Shown here piece after piece: positions 13,020-24,659 of a DNA stretch of 64,000 bases. Where the stretch lies: the NCBI GenBank assembly GCA_047967505.1, contig CM106541.1. The stretch is one strand, 5' to 3'. The notes under the pieces are model-generated. The model was not told the DNA's origin, did not search any database, and was given only the letters and a program-made list of their open reading frames with translations. Within the stretch, counting starts at the first letter, position 1. Every line of letters begins with the position of its first letter. Source of the stretch: Dipteris shenzhenensis. Lineage: Eukaryota > Polypodiophyta > Polypodiopsida > Gleicheniales. Both the position numbers and the translations under genes were made by a program.

Positions 13020-13530
13020 GTATGCTTGTGCTAATATACAATCATGAATGTTTTTCAGCATGTCTTTGAACAAATTCTTGTCAAATGGAATATATGTGTA
13101 GAAAGAGGATACTGGAAAGCCCTAAACTCTTTCAGCTTCAACTTACAAAATTACTACAAGAAATCAAACATTTGGAATTGGAGTATGAGGGAATTCTTTT
13201 TGTCGACTCTAGTTTAGCCCATGGCCTTGTATGGCTGTTAAGCATGGAGCAAAAATTTAGAAAAATAAATGTGGAAAGGAACAAAAAGAATTTGGAAAAG
13301 TTCCTAATAGAAGAGAAAATGTAAGAGTGCAAACCCCCTATCCCATGATTTTGGTAGAAACTAGAATGTTACCTCTTGAGGGTATGTAAGGCTTGATCTC
13401 GCATATGGTCAAACTAAAAAAAATATGGATAGCAATATAATAGCTTACAAAGTGATGAAAGTCACAAGAGAGAAAGGAAGGCCAGAAGTATTTGAGTGCA
13501 TTTGGTATCCCTCTACAATAGAGTCTCCCC
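13020..13530 (+). pseudogene. Possible LINE reverse-transcriptase tail remnant
   Basis: Across three frames, pieces appear in an order that resembles the end of a non-LTR RT protein: MREFFLSTLV..MALYGC.AW (about 13180-13250), then VQTPYPMILVETRMLPLEGM (about 13330-13390), then VKLKKI. I recall plant LINE tails reading LLYGCEVW and TTPYPLLLAETGMLPLE. The frames are broken and the piece is short. Confidence 0.4.
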
Positions 13531-13559
13531 AATGAAATGTGTTCCCTTGGAAGCCTAAA

Positions 13560-13680
13560 AGCACGTCTTGGATGTCAAGCCATGTTTTTTGAATGGTGAC
13601 TTGCTTGAGGAGGTGTATGTGGAGGAGCCTTCAAGATTTCAAATTCTTTGTGTGCAAGGTATGGTCTATAGGTAAAAACA
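13560..13680 (+). pseudogene. Ty1/Copia reverse-transcriptase fragment
   Basis: One frame reads LDVKPCFLNGDLLEEVYVEE then PSRF, which is the Copia RT signature (DVKTAFLNGDLEEEVYMEQPPGF in the family). Only about 35 codons remain. It lies directly upstream of a Ty3 integrase, so it is either a nested scrap or a recombination product. Confidence 0.75.
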
Positions 13681-13689
13681 TTATTCACC

Positions 13690-14390
13690 TTCGACAAGTC
13701 ATACAAGTTATTGAAGACTTTTGAGAGGGTGAAACAAAGCTTGTACTAGAAGAGGATATGGAATGTTTATAGCTATGTACAAAGTTGTAAGCCGTGTCAA
13801 CAAAATAGAGAATTGAAGCTCAATCCTATTGTTGTGCTCCAACTTAATCCATTCTAAAAAGGAAATAGACTCATATATCTATGTATTTTATCACAGGGTA
13901 CCTATCACTTCTAAAGGCTGGAACAACATATATGTGGTTGTTGATATGCTTACAAAGGCTGCTCAATTTATTCCAACCAAAATGCAATATTTAGATCTAA
14001 TGATTGCATCCAATTCATGGAATGTTTGTTCAGCTTGCATGGACTTCCACAAAAAAATTTAATGATTGTGAGGCTTAATTTATGAGGAATTTTGGTGGGA
14101 ATTATACAGATCCATGCATACACTTTTGACCCATAGCATGGTTAATCACCCTCAAACAAATGGCTAGATTGAGAGAGTGAATAGATGGATGAAGTACCTT
14201 AGAGAATTTTGTTTTGACACTCAAAATTCTTGGGATAAGTGGTTTCTTTTAGATCAATTCTGCTATAGTAGAATGGAGCATACACCCATTGGAATGAGTG
14301 CATACAAAGCTATGTTTGCATGTAAAGTACATGTTCCCTCCACAACTATTAATAACGAATTTAGATGAATTCTATTATAATATAATAAAG
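13690..14390 (+). pseudogene. Ty3/gypsy integrase remnant
   Basis: The zinc-binding end is seen as YVQSCKPCQQN (about 13775-13810). The core begins with TSKGWNNIYVVVDMLTKAAQ then FIP (about 13905-13980), and the later core has HPQTNG.IERVNRWMKYLRE (about 14150-14210), DKWFLLDQFCYS and GMSAYKAMF. Frames shift between the blocks and one stop replaces the residue after NG. Family is certain; the protein is dead. Confidence 0.85.
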
Positions 14391-14759
14391 CATACATCCA
14401 GTGGAATGAGTCCTTTCAAAGCTATGTTAACTCCACAAATGTCAATAAAGCATTGATCAATCAATAGGTTATTGATAACTTGGTCCACATGAATGGCCTA
14501 TTCTAGCAATGTAAAGATAACATTATCAAAGTTCAAGCCTAAACAAAGGGGTGTGCAAATTAGAACCATAGGAAATTATATTTTGAGATGGGGATCATGT
14601 ATTCCTTAGATACACAAGTACAATTATGCTCCATTGAAACGGAACACTAATACCTATTAACAAGGTTGCCCACATGTATTATGGTCCTCATAGGATATGG
14701 AGGAAAATTGGGAATTTAGCCTATCATTTGAACTTCATCTCCTAGGATCCACAATGTCT

Positions 14760-15140
14760 TTCATGTCTTCTTATTAAAAATGTATTTTTGATCTATGCAG
14801 CAAGTCCTTGAGGAATCATCTCCCATGGATGAGGAAGGTCAGATTCAATACTTTCTAAAAAGTATTATGGGATTTGAGGACCATGTACTAAAAAAAAAAA
14901 CATATGTGGAGTACTACATCAAATGGAAGGGTCTTCCTAGTGATGAATCTTCTAGTAGGCACATCAACTAGTGTGGAGCAACACCCCTACTTTCTTGGTT
15001 GATGCAATGATTAGAAGGCCATAAAAAATCCTCAATTTTGCATCGATATCATTTGGTCATATCTTTTCTTGATGCTAACTTTTCCATCTATTTCAATGAT
15101 TATCAAGAATTTGAGGACAAATTTTATTATGGGTGGGGAG
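14760..15140 (+). pseudogene. Chromodomain end of a chromovirus pol
   Basis: After integrase C-terminal debris, one frame reads VEYYIKWKGLPSDESS (about 14909-14956), the chromodomain core in which an aromatic cage and W-K-G are typical. The final codons before the polypurine tract read FEDKFYYGWGG. Together with the integrase upstream this identifies a chromovirus. Confidence 0.75.
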
Positions 15141-15600
15141 GAATGTAAAAAAGGCTAGTCACTTTTGTGTAATAGTTAGTGTTATTGAATTCAGGCTTTG
15201 TTGTCTATACCATGTGTCACATTTGGGCTTATTCCATATTTACGATTGTAATTTTATAGCTAACATTAAAACTATCAAAGGCCTTGATATCCCCTTTGTA
15301 CATACATTCATTAATAAAATAGGCTTTCATAAAAATTGAGTCATTGTCTTATCCTTGAATTCAAAAAGGAGTCTTCTCTTTCCTATCCATATGCAGCCAG
15401 TCCACCACATGCAACCTAGTGTGATTCCATCCCATGACACACTCTCACCAATCCAAAAGGTTCTTTTTGTTCACTGTTTACAATTCTGCTTCCTAAACCA
15501 TTCCTAATTTAGATTCAAAGGTCTATCTAGCATAGGATTCCTACTAGCTTAGACCTCTCTAAGTTAGAGTCAAGGTTTCCTAGGTATCCTAATTCATAGG
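15131..15600 (+). mobile_element. Polypurine tract and 3' LTR start of the chromovirus
   Basis: GGGTGGGGAGGAA (15131-15143) is a polypurine tract placed directly after the chromodomain frame, and TGT at 15144 starts the LTR. AATAAAATA near 15313 could be its poly(A) signal. The right end is not defined; a CTACA near 15603 would give an LTR of about 460 bp. No 5' LTR copy was found in the window. Confidence 0.5.
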
Positions 15601-15609
15601 CTACATGGC

Positions 15610-16730
15610 TCCTTTACTTCACTTGGTGGTATGACTTACTACCTTCACATTTCTCTTTGATTTGTAACAACTTGTTGGCTAGGGGGGGTGGCCCTTTTCT
15701 GAGCAAAAACCTCCAAGCATCTGAGCAAAAGACAAACATTTTTACATTTGTGCTTTAAAAAAAGTTGAATTAGGGTATGGTACTAAACCATGTTTCTCAA
15801 AGAAGTTGTATGTTTATAGTTAATTACAAAAAAAGCACAATTCCACTTGAAATGAGAATGACTATTGTGTCCAAAGATCTTGGAAGATTTGCATTCCATC
15901 CATTTAGACCCATGCTCGAGAGAAGAGCTTCAACCCTTGCTATACATGATGCCTCTCTCTCTTCCAGTTTTGTGCTCCACTAATATACAATGTGCAAGTA
16001 AAGGAACTTATCAATGAGTCACATCTCGTCATATGATACACAAAATTTCATTTTTGTAATGCTCTGTTTAGATTGGATCCCATTTTTCTATTGGGTGCAA
16101 CATCTTGATCTTAGTTCATCACTCCATTGCTCCAATACATCCTTTTGTTAGCATCATCATCTATATTGTCAGTCACATCACATCTTTACCATTCCCAAAG
16201 TCTTTTCTCTTTTTATTTTTCCTTTCCCTATACATTGTCCTACTATGCTCATATCAGTACCCACTCAAAGTTTTGTGAGTTCATACAAAAAAGGCACATA
16301 TATGTCACATTTGCACTCAATTCCATTCCAAACATAGACTTTAACATTTTAAAGTCTCCTACCATGTGCCATTCAACTTTGAAGTATCCAAACCCTTCAA
16401 CTTAAAGCAACTCTCCTTTTGTCTAGGAATCTATGACACTTGGAATTGGATATCTATCAAAGACCCATTTCAAGATCGAGTGTCTCTTTAGGAATTTCAA
16501 ATGTGATAAGCCACCAAATGCGCCTTTGCTAGTGCCCTAGTGGATTCACTCTTCATTAAAGAGGGACGTCACCTGCGTACATGAACTTCAAGAAAACCCC
16601 CTATTTAAGATCCATGTAGGATGATAAAATACCCTTATGTAAGCTTATAAGATACCACCAAAAGTCTACTAGGTCCCCCTCTTTCCTTAAGTCTATGTTG
16701 TTGCTTAAGCATGTAGACTACACAATAAGC
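15610..16730. other. No gene recognised
   Basis: Short open frames only, T- and C-rich on the plus strand at 16120-16400. Nothing matches a family I know. Confidence 0.35.
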
Positions 16731-16899
16731 AAATTTAGATTACATTCCCTGTGAGTATTTAAAACCATACACAAAACCAAACTTGTTCAGACTAGTTACC
16801 CAAGGTGGCATATACTTCCAAATTGATGAAGAGGAGGCTGATATAATGATCTGAATTATTCCAAGAATCTTGATCAAAATGCTTAATATCAACTTATAT

Positions 16900-17060
16900 A
16901 GTTGCCCATGCATTCCATAAATAAATCTCGTGAAATATTTCTTGTGCTTTTGTAGATGAAGCACATTTAGCATACATATCAACCATTTTGATGACTCTTT
17001 GTCCATTTACATGTTGACCATGTGTAGCATCTCTCTATCCCCATTTGGCATACATGAAAC
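16900..17060 (-). pseudogene. PPR protein relic
   Basis: The minus strand reads YAKWG, a stop, then RVIKMVDMYAKCASSTKAQE and IFHEIYLWNAWAT. This matches the L- and S-type PPR motif pattern LVDMYAKCG..xxAxxxFxxM...xWNAM. About 45 codons are recognisable and an in-frame stop splits them. The rest of the gene is lost. It is too diverged from the loci at 31.5-45 kb to be a recent copy. Confidence 0.7.
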
Positions 17061-17244
17061 TCATGAAATCCTTCTTATTTCACATAAATGCTATGCTAAC
17101 CATTAATATTAGCTCCCTATCAAGTTACATTTGTAGACCTAATATATAGCTTATAAGAATGATTGAAAGCACACTAACATAAACAATTGTCTTCTCCCTA
17201 ATAAAAACTGAAATTTAAACAAAGATAGACACACACACTAGAAT

Positions 17245-17470
17245 GGAAATGCTGAAATGCATCTTGAATGTTTAAAAGAAGAAAATTTGAAGCTGCACAA
17301 GAGTAACACCTAAACAACCCATGTCTAGAATCCATGAATCTAAATGAGAAGTTAATAGAGTGAAAATTTTGAAATGCATCTTGAATGTCTACTAGGATAA
17401 CTAAAAAGTAAACAAGAGTAACACCTAAACAATCCATGTCTACAATCCATAAGTTTAGCATTGACTCAAG
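17245..17470. repeat. About 116-bp tandem duplication
   Basis: GAAATGCATCTTGAATGT occurs at 17254 and 17371, and AAGAGTAACACCTAAACAA at 17299 and 17414, so two diverged units of 115-117 bp lie in tandem. Non-coding. Confidence 0.85.
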
Positions 17471-17917
17471 ATTCTCTTATGTTAGAACTATTGTCATCTT
17501 CTCATAAATGTTGCATCATGCCACATAGCTTACCAACAAATTTATCCTACAAAATATACCATTTACATCAACTTCTTGCCAAGTTACTTGTTGCAAACCT
17601 AGGATACCTATGTAGCTGACAAGAAGGATTGAAAGCACATTAACAAAAACACATGTTCCCTTTATATAAAAACTCGAATTCCAATAAAGACATACATGCA
17701 GTTAACAAATAAATGCATTGTATTGAAAAGGCAGTGGGGAGAAAGAGAGGAAATAAGTCATGGATATGCATTTTATGTGAAGAAGGAAGTTGATCCAAAA
17801 AAAAGAGGAGAAAGATGCCATATGAAAATAGGAAATTGAAGCTATGGCACAAGAATTGCAAGAGCATAGAGCAAAAAAAGGATGCAATGGACTAGCAGCA
17901 TGTCTACATGGAAACAA

Positions 17918-18067
17918 GGCTATTTGCATCAAATATTAGAGCAACATGGTTGTTTACCTCAGTTATTAGAAGATGAAGGTTGTTTGCATCAAATATTGAA
18001 GCAGCAATTGCATCCGTTATTGGAGCAGCAAGGTTGTCTACATCAAATATTGGAGCAACAAAGCTCC
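17918..18067 (+). repeat. 30-bp minisatellite encoding a decapeptide repeat
   Basis: Five units of 30 bp (one shortened to 24 bp) stay in one plus frame and spell GCLHQILEQQ with variants (GYLHQILEQH, GCLPQLLEDE). A diverged sixth unit lies at about 18220-18250. The frame is open from 17882 to 18124, but the flanks look non-coding. Confidence 0.8.
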
Positions 18068-18134
18068 AATGGATTGGTTGCATGTAGGTGTGGTAGTAGA
18101 GCTGCAAGACTACAGAAGAGATAAAAAGGCCAAT

Positions 18135-18500
18135 TTATAGGCCTGGCAATATACAAATACAACAATAGGTTAGTGGACCAATACTATAGTGGAAAGGAAG
18201 ATGTTTGGATGGCCATTCTACATCAGAGATTGGAGCAGTAGGGCTGCAATGAACTAGGAAGGAGGGAAGGGAAGGGATGACTTCAAAATTGATAAACTCT
18301 ACAAAACTTTTAAAAATCATAAATGTATCTTTTCTTCCCTTCACATATTCATTGAAAAGTTTGTAGTCATTCTCATCAAGATGGTATTTCTTTATTTGTC
18401 GATCATAGTTGAGATTGGCCAACACTATTATAGATTCCAAATCCATAGATTGGTTGTCAACAAGGTCATACGTGTAGGTCCTAGTTCCCTTTTCTTGTTG
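18135..18500 (-). pseudogene. Possible 3' part of the unknown gene
   Basis: A minus open frame runs from about 18480 (TRTYTYDLVDNQSMDLESII) to 18135, with a hydrophilic middle (KKYHLDENDYKLFNEYVKG). It is in a different frame from the block at 18599-18979, so a frameshift or a lost intron would be needed to join them. No domain is recognised. Confidence 0.35.
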
Positions 18501-18598
18501 ATACTATGACAAATGAATTTGAACATTCAAAGTCCTATCCAATAGATCAAAGGGACCTCTTGTCTCTTTTAGAAAATTTCCAACCTTTCTCCTCATAC

Positions 18599-19605
18599 TT
18601 ACCCCCCTTCCAAGGTACCACATGCCATTTGCAGCTCCTTACTAGTATTTCCAACTTTTCCTTTTTGTCTTGTCCTTTTGTTTGCATTTATTGATGTACT
18701 TTCAAACAATACTACACAATCAAACCCTATACCAAGACATGTTCCTGCATGAATCATTGCCTTCTTCTCCAAAGAAAAATACACTCCACTTTTCACCCTT
18801 GTTAATCTATCTTTAGATAGTGTGGGATTCCCATTCAATTGGTTGACAAGTGTGCTTTTAGAAATGGCTTTCCCATCCACTTCAACAAATGGTGATATTT
18901 CAGTAGCCACCTCCTCGTCATCAATTAGATAGTCAATCACATGACGAAGCTCACTTTCACTACTAATTTCCTCATCCAAATCACCTCAAACATGACCATC
19001 AAAGCAATTATCTTCATCTATCAATATAACATCATCCTATGATTCATCTTCATCCACATATTCAAGATTAGAGTTGAAAAGGTCTAAGAGATCTCCCGCC
19101 TCCCATGGGTCATTCCACAAAGCTTCATCTCGCATACCAAGTATCTCACATATGACCTTTGCTTCTAAAAATCCCTCTTTCAATGCAAGTACCGTATGGT
19201 TAGTTCACTACTCGCACAAGCATAGTCTCCAAGGTTGGCCAAAGGAGTGCCATCTTCCTTTTGCAAAGTAGCCCATATATTTGCATGGTGTGTTATTTAT
19301 TTTGAGAAATGAGGAAAATCAGGACAGTGCACATAACTCAAATGTACAAAATAGGTTTTGTTAGTCAAAACACTTTCCCAATCATTGGCAGACGAAAGGG
19401 GATAACTGTAGAGTAGTAGTGCAAACCGCATTAGAGGTTGGCTATTGTCACTTGGATTGCAAAACTGGGCAAGCCTCCACCTAGTTCCTTGGCCAACATC
19501 CACCTCAGGCATTTATGCCATAGGTGGGCTTGGTTCGGCAGGTCGAGTAGACCATAGACTGTAAACACCTTCATTCAAGACAGTATCCATGGGGTATCCA
19601 TACAT
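18599..19605 (-). pseudogene. Decayed gene of unknown family
   Basis: One minus frame stays coherent for about 1 kb from ATG at 19605 (MYGYPMDTVLNEGVYSLWST), interrupted only by a few stops and one frameshift near 19205. Blocks include MPEVDVGQGTRWRLAQF (19512), IWATLQKEDGTPLANLGDYA (about 19270), KVICEILGMRDEALWNDPWE (about 19150), a long acidic stretch, and DGKAISKSTLVNQLNGNPTL (about 18860). The density of residual coding sequence shows it was once a real gene, perhaps over 300 residues. I do not recognise the family; a transposon-encoded or single-copy host protein are both possible. A second frame at 18446-18135 (MDLESIIVLANLNYDRQIKK) may be its continuation. Confidence 0.6.
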
Positions 19606-20332
19606 ATTGCTTGGAGGAGAGGTCATACACTGAGAAGCCACTCTATCGTCTCATTGGACTAAGAAAGGGAGGCAATGAGAAAGCCCAAAATGTTTCAAGG
19701 GAAAGAAACAAAGAAGTATTTATTAACTTTTATGAAATTCCAAAAAGATGTATGAGAAAATGTATCATGCTCATATGCCACATGTGGGGAAAATAGAGGT
19801 TTCCAATACTATAACATAAGAGCACAACATTCATGTCAAAGACTAGAGGTTTTTCATTACACCCCACATGCAAGAAGCAGAGGTTTCTATTTCACCTCTA
19901 TGCAATGCACTAAGAACAAGAATTATGAAATAAGTTGTGGTAGCAAGATACATCTCAAGGATGAGGTGGTTTGAGTTCCCCGTTGGCATCTCAAGGATGT
20001 GGTTGGGTTGCCCGTAGTGTTGATAGGACAAGTCTAAGATCTATATCTATCAATCCGTTTCATTTCTGATAGCCTAGGATCATGGAACTTTTGAACCTAG
20101 CCCTAGAATAAAGTCAGCCCTTAGCACCATTCTAGCTTATATTTTTGTGGGGGTATCAATGCCTCTAGAGGATGCCCAATGTCATCACTAGGGATAGGTC
20201 TCAACTTGAAGGTGTGACATTAGCACATCACAAGGTAGCATTATAAGATTTACAATATTAGAAAATGCATTGATAAAAATGGCAGCTTAAATAAAAGATA
20301 CAAATGTCAACTACTACATGCTTTCATGTTGT

Positions 20333-20452
20333 AAAACTCTACCATTATAGCTTGGACCCTACATACATCCAAAACTCTACCATTGCAGCTTGGACCCTAC
20401 ATACATGTTGTAAAACTCTACCATTGCAGCTTGGACCCTACATACATCCAAA
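20333..20452. repeat. 38-41-bp tandem repeat, three copies
   Basis: AAAACTCTACCATT starts units at 20333, 20371 and 20412; each continues GCAGCTTGGACCCTACATAC. The three are nearly identical, so the array is young. Confidence 0.9.
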
Positions 20453-20865
20453 AAGACATAGTTATGCTCCATGTACTCAAAGGTGCTGCTTTGCCCCTTT
20501 GGTAGTGTAGGCTCTATCCCACGGCTTTTACAAAATGAGCAGGGTCTGCACAGTTTTGAGGCTTTTTGTCACCTATAGATATATCAATGTCATCATTTTT
20601 AGTATAAGTGTAGCTTAGGACCTCAGGTCATATTTTGGTGAGAGACGTAGGCTAAATTGTGGGAAGAAAACATCATACATGCTTGTGTGAAAGGAACATT
20701 CATCAACATGGTTGGGGTAGTGAAGGATTTTGCCTCCATTTGGGATTTTAAGGTTTAGAAAAAGTGTCAAGTTTCGGAATGGGTTAAGGGTTAGAAGAAA
20801 GCTCTAAGGTTCAAAAGAAGGTTCAAGGTTAGAAGGAGGTTCAAGAAAGGGGTATCTAGGGTTCA

Positions 20866-21061
20866 GACTAGAGTTACATGGTGGAGAACTTGCCTCCCTC
20901 ATAGGTCTTGGAGGTCAAGGGTTCAAAGTAGAGTACATGGTGGAGAACTCGTCTCCCTCATAGGTCTTGGAGGTCAAGGGTTAAAGGGGGATCCAGGGTT
21001 TAGAATAGAGTACATGGTGGAGAACTCGTATCCCTCATAAGTCTAAGAGAGCAAGGGTTTA
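20866..21061. repeat. 60-76-bp tandem repeat, three copies
   Basis: TACATGGTGGAGAAC recurs in units starting at about 20866, 20926 and 21002, each followed by TCCCTCATAGGTCTTGGAGG or a variant and AAGGGTT. Unit 2 carries an extra 14-16 bp. Non-coding. Confidence 0.85.
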
Positions 21062-21339
21062 GGGGAAGCATAGGAGTGGGAGAGAAAGAAGGTGTAAGAG
21101 AATGGGAGTGGGGGAGAGAGAGAAGGAGGGAGGAGCAGGGCGAGAGGAGTTTCAATGTTGGAGGAGAGGGGAGTAGGAGACAAGGTTAGGACATGCTTTT
21201 GAGCGTGGAGTGAAAGGAAACATGGACACTTGGAGGCAATTGCATAGAACACCAAAATAGAACTCAACACAATGCCCCAAAGAGTGTGGGACTCATTCCA
21301 TTGTAAGATATTTATACAAGTTGGAGATTCTCTCTCTTC

Positions 21340-21500
21340 ATGTAGGAAATGTAAGACTTGTCTCTCTACATGTAGAACTTGCATCTAGGATGCACATGTA
21401 GAAGTTGCATGTAGGAGTTGCATGGAAAAAATTCATAGACTTGCATGTGGAACTTGCATGTAGAAACAACATGTATAACATGAATGTAGGATTCCTAAGG
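21340..21500. repeat. Degenerate 14-17-bp array (ACATGTAGAACTTGC-like)
   Basis: ACATGTAGAACTTGC, ACATGTAGAAGTTGC, CATGTAGGAGTTGC and CATGTGGAACTTGC follow one another with small spacers. A strongly purine-rich tract (21070-21175) lies just upstream. Confidence 0.7.
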
Positions 21501-22364
21501 GAGATTATTCCTAGCCTTATGCAAGTACAAGTAGAGCTTTTTCATTACTCCACACACACATTCTGTACTACTTGAGTCCATGTTGACACAAAGTTAACAG
21601 GTAGTCTGTTCTCCTTCCCTTTTGCTCTATTGGTCTTTCATCTTGTTTGTGCCTTCCAACATCATGCTTTTTGAAATGTGTGTAAATCCACCCAACCAAT
21701 CTTGGATAGCATATTTTATTTTCTTCTTACATTTCTAACATATCCTAGTCTCAGTAATAAAGGATACTTTAAACCTTGACCTAAAGTGCATTTACAAAGA
21801 CATTATATATAGCTAAGTGTCCTTTCTTACTAATGTAGTACCATCACATGCATGGGATAACTTCTGATGGATCTACAAGATTCTCTAAATCAGCTCTGCG
21901 GCCTCTTGTAATATTACATGTCGCAATGTGTGCCAATGGGGATCCCTAAGAATAGAATGAATTCTTTCTTTTTCACTACACTCTTTATGGCATAAAGTTT
22001 GTGGGATGAATCTCTACCAATAACCTTCTTCATAAAATTTATGCAAAAAGCATGATAACATCAAAGAAATAAATGACAACATCATTTGTAAGTAATGCAT
22101 CATATTTACAAAATAGTCCAAACATACATGCGGTTAGCTGGCACCCTACGCTTCCTTGCTCCACCACCATATGCCAAGCTATTGAGTACACCTCTTGTTG
22201 AGGGTTAACTAGGCACCTAGGCTAAGTCTTAAGCTAACTATGGTTGTAAGTAGTAGTTAGGAGGTCATGGATCATGTGCGAGTTAGTAACTACTCCATGT
22301 TCATTCTTGATATGATTGGTTCATGCATAGCACATAATGGATTGATTGATGAGCATGGATTTAC

Positions 22365-22528
22365 AGCATTATGATTTCATGTGTTCTCTTCTGAATGAAT
22401 GATAGTTTTCATGCTGGTGGAGCAACCACCAACACATTTGGTGATCCTGCTGTAGCATTATGATTTCACGTGTTCTCCTCTTCTGAATGAATGATAGTTT
22501 TCATGTTGGTGAAGCAACCACCAACACC
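22365..22528. repeat. 89-bp tandem duplication
   Basis: AGCATTATGATTTCA begins units at 22365 and 22454; both contain GAATGAATGATAGTTTTCAT and CAACCACCAACAC. The second unit has a 3-bp insertion (CTC). Confidence 0.9.
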
Positions 22529-22648
22529 CCTTCCTCCATATAAGCATGAAATTTTCTTTAGTGGCTTGAACAATTTTGCCATCCCACCATTGTTTGAAGT
22601 ATATCCTAGAGGCATTATTTCAATACTAGCATGCAACCTGCGCATTGA

Positions 22649-22653
22649 TACGG

Positions 22654-22702
<49 letters not shown>

Positions 22703-22710
22703 GGGGGAGA
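22649..22710. repeat. GA microsatellite followed by a poly-G run
   Basis: About twenty GA dinucleotides are followed by about sixteen G. The G-run may be partly an assembly or polymerase artefact. Confidence 0.9.
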
Positions 22711-23218
22711 AGCTCCTTTTGGCACATGCATTGATCGGTTCTTAAATTGCTAATCAATTAACCTTGCATACTTGGATTGGCTTTTGAAATTTAACCCATG
22801 GCTTTCTCTCCTCCTTTCATTCCATTGACCTTCCATCTCCTCCATTCCATTGACCGTCTATCTCCTCCTTCCTCCTAAAGATGCATCTTGTCTTTCCACC
22901 TCCTCCTCACTCAAATCCTGCCTCTTGTCTCCCCTCTCCAAGCCTCCATCTAAGAGCTCCTTCTTTGTGACACGTGGTAGGATCTTCTCCTCCAAGCTGC
23001 CATGTGTCCTCATTTTTTTTCCCTTATGTCCGTGGTTAATAGGTTAAACATGTTCCTAAGCCCTAAGATCTCTTTTAGCCTTCTTGAGTTCATCATATGC
23101 CTTCTGGCCCCCTTGTGTAGCACTTTTCTCTATCCCCTCCATAATTTGCTTTATCCTAACCATTCTTTGTGCTCTAATGGCATCTCTCTTTTTTTTTTGC
23201 CATTTTGATGATATCCCA

Positions 23219-23930
23219 CTATCTTAAGCTAGGATTAGGCAATAAGTTTAGTATGAGAAAAAGATATCCTCCAAACAACATTTGTTTATTCCCGAACAGA
23301 CTAAGTTTGGGGTCAATCTTGAACGAAGATGGTGACCTCTTCCCATTTCCAAAGTCACAAACAGAGAGGATTGATTTGTGATTAGATAGAGAAAAAGTGG
23401 AGTAAGTTTGAGAAGAGTAGCTAATGGTTTTGTCCAAGAGATCTTGATAGAAGTAGCACTGTTAAGCATGGCCTCTCTTTCCTTGTTGCCTATCTGTCTA
23501 TTGCATTAGGTGAAGGTCCCTCTCTTACATATAGCTACAAGTTGGAGGGAGTACTTAATACTTTCCCAAACTTATAGTTCAAAACCCTTGACAATAGATC
23601 CTTTGCTCATCTATGTATCATTTTGGCAATCCAGCATATTGAAGTCTCTAAGAAGAATGGTATCTCTTCCAAAGACAAAGAGAGAATCCCAAGTTTTCTT
23701 TCTATCCTGAGCCCTTATGCAAGCACAGATATAAACAACATTGAAAGGCACACGCTTTATTTTGCAATGAAGAGCCAACCACCTTTTATGACTATATAGA
23801 TAATGAGAGAGGACTCTAATTGATGTCCCTCATTTTCCCTCATCGTGTTTAGTATACAACCAATCTCTTCTTTTGCAATAGTATGACTCTCATCTCTAGA
23901 GTTTGGAGAGTAACCTTGGCATCGTACAAA
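23219..23930 (-). pseudogene. LINE endonuclease domain remnant
   Basis: Minus frames read KRWLALHCKIKRVPFNVVYI (about 23800), then RAQDRKKTWDSL and DTILLRDFNMLDCQND, matching the apurinic-type endonuclease blocks (VNIYAPN.., GDFN). Further on come SNHKSILSVCDFGNGKRSPS and SFKIDPKL (about 23390-23310), the SDH.P end of the domain and its linker. The catalytic SDH His is kept but its neighbours are altered, and the GDFN motif reads RDFN. Stops split the frame. The RT domain should follow toward lower coordinates but is absent, so the element is 3'-deleted. Confidence 0.7.
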
Positions 23931-24659
23931 GCTATAAACGTTGGGTATAGTGCAATTGCTCTCAACTACTTAGATATTTCCAACCCTTTAGAGGGGTCTG
24001 ATCAAAACACACACATTAAGTATGAGAAATTAGATGGGTTTACTTGTTGTTCCTATTTTCCCCCTTTTCAGCGTTGGGGGAAGGGGGCTTTTGGGTGTTC
24101 CTTTATTTGAGATAGCCTTTTTTAATTTTGAACAGTAGCCACTACTTTCCCTTTTATAGTAAATGATTTTCCCATTATCTTTACTAGATGGAATTCCTTT
24201 TCAAACTCATTTTATCTCCTAGCTCGGTGATCATAGCATCTCGGCCCCATGGTTCACCTCATGTTCAAAATCCATTGACCATCTTGGCTTAATTTCAATA
24301 TTTGCCATAGCACTTTGATTTTCTAGGACCCACTTCACTATTTCTTTAAGAGGGTTTTTGCCTGCTTCGGACACAATGGTGATGCCTGAAATACTAAATT
24401 CTACACCAAAATAGTAAAAATTCATTTGGTTCCTTGGACATAGCATTTATGACACACTAAAAAATGAGAGCGGAACCTTCAAAATATCAGTTTATCTTTT
24501 TCGAGAAAGTCTATTGTTTTGAAAAAAGAAGAGCATTTCCAACGTAACGTTGGCATCTCTCTCATTGGAGGATCTCTTATGTTTGTCCAATCTAAAAGGC
24601 CCCAAAATGAGCTCCTTTTTTTCCTAAGCAGGGTTTCCCTACATTAAATTCCCTCATTT

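Noticed and set aside
17918-18067. CRISPR-like spacing of repeats
   Set aside because: Units are head to tail without spacers, in a plant nuclear context; it is a minisatellite.
22649-22710. Possible coding frame through the GA/G tract (22491-22745)
   Set aside because: Length comes from the simple repeat; no domain and no codon support outside it.
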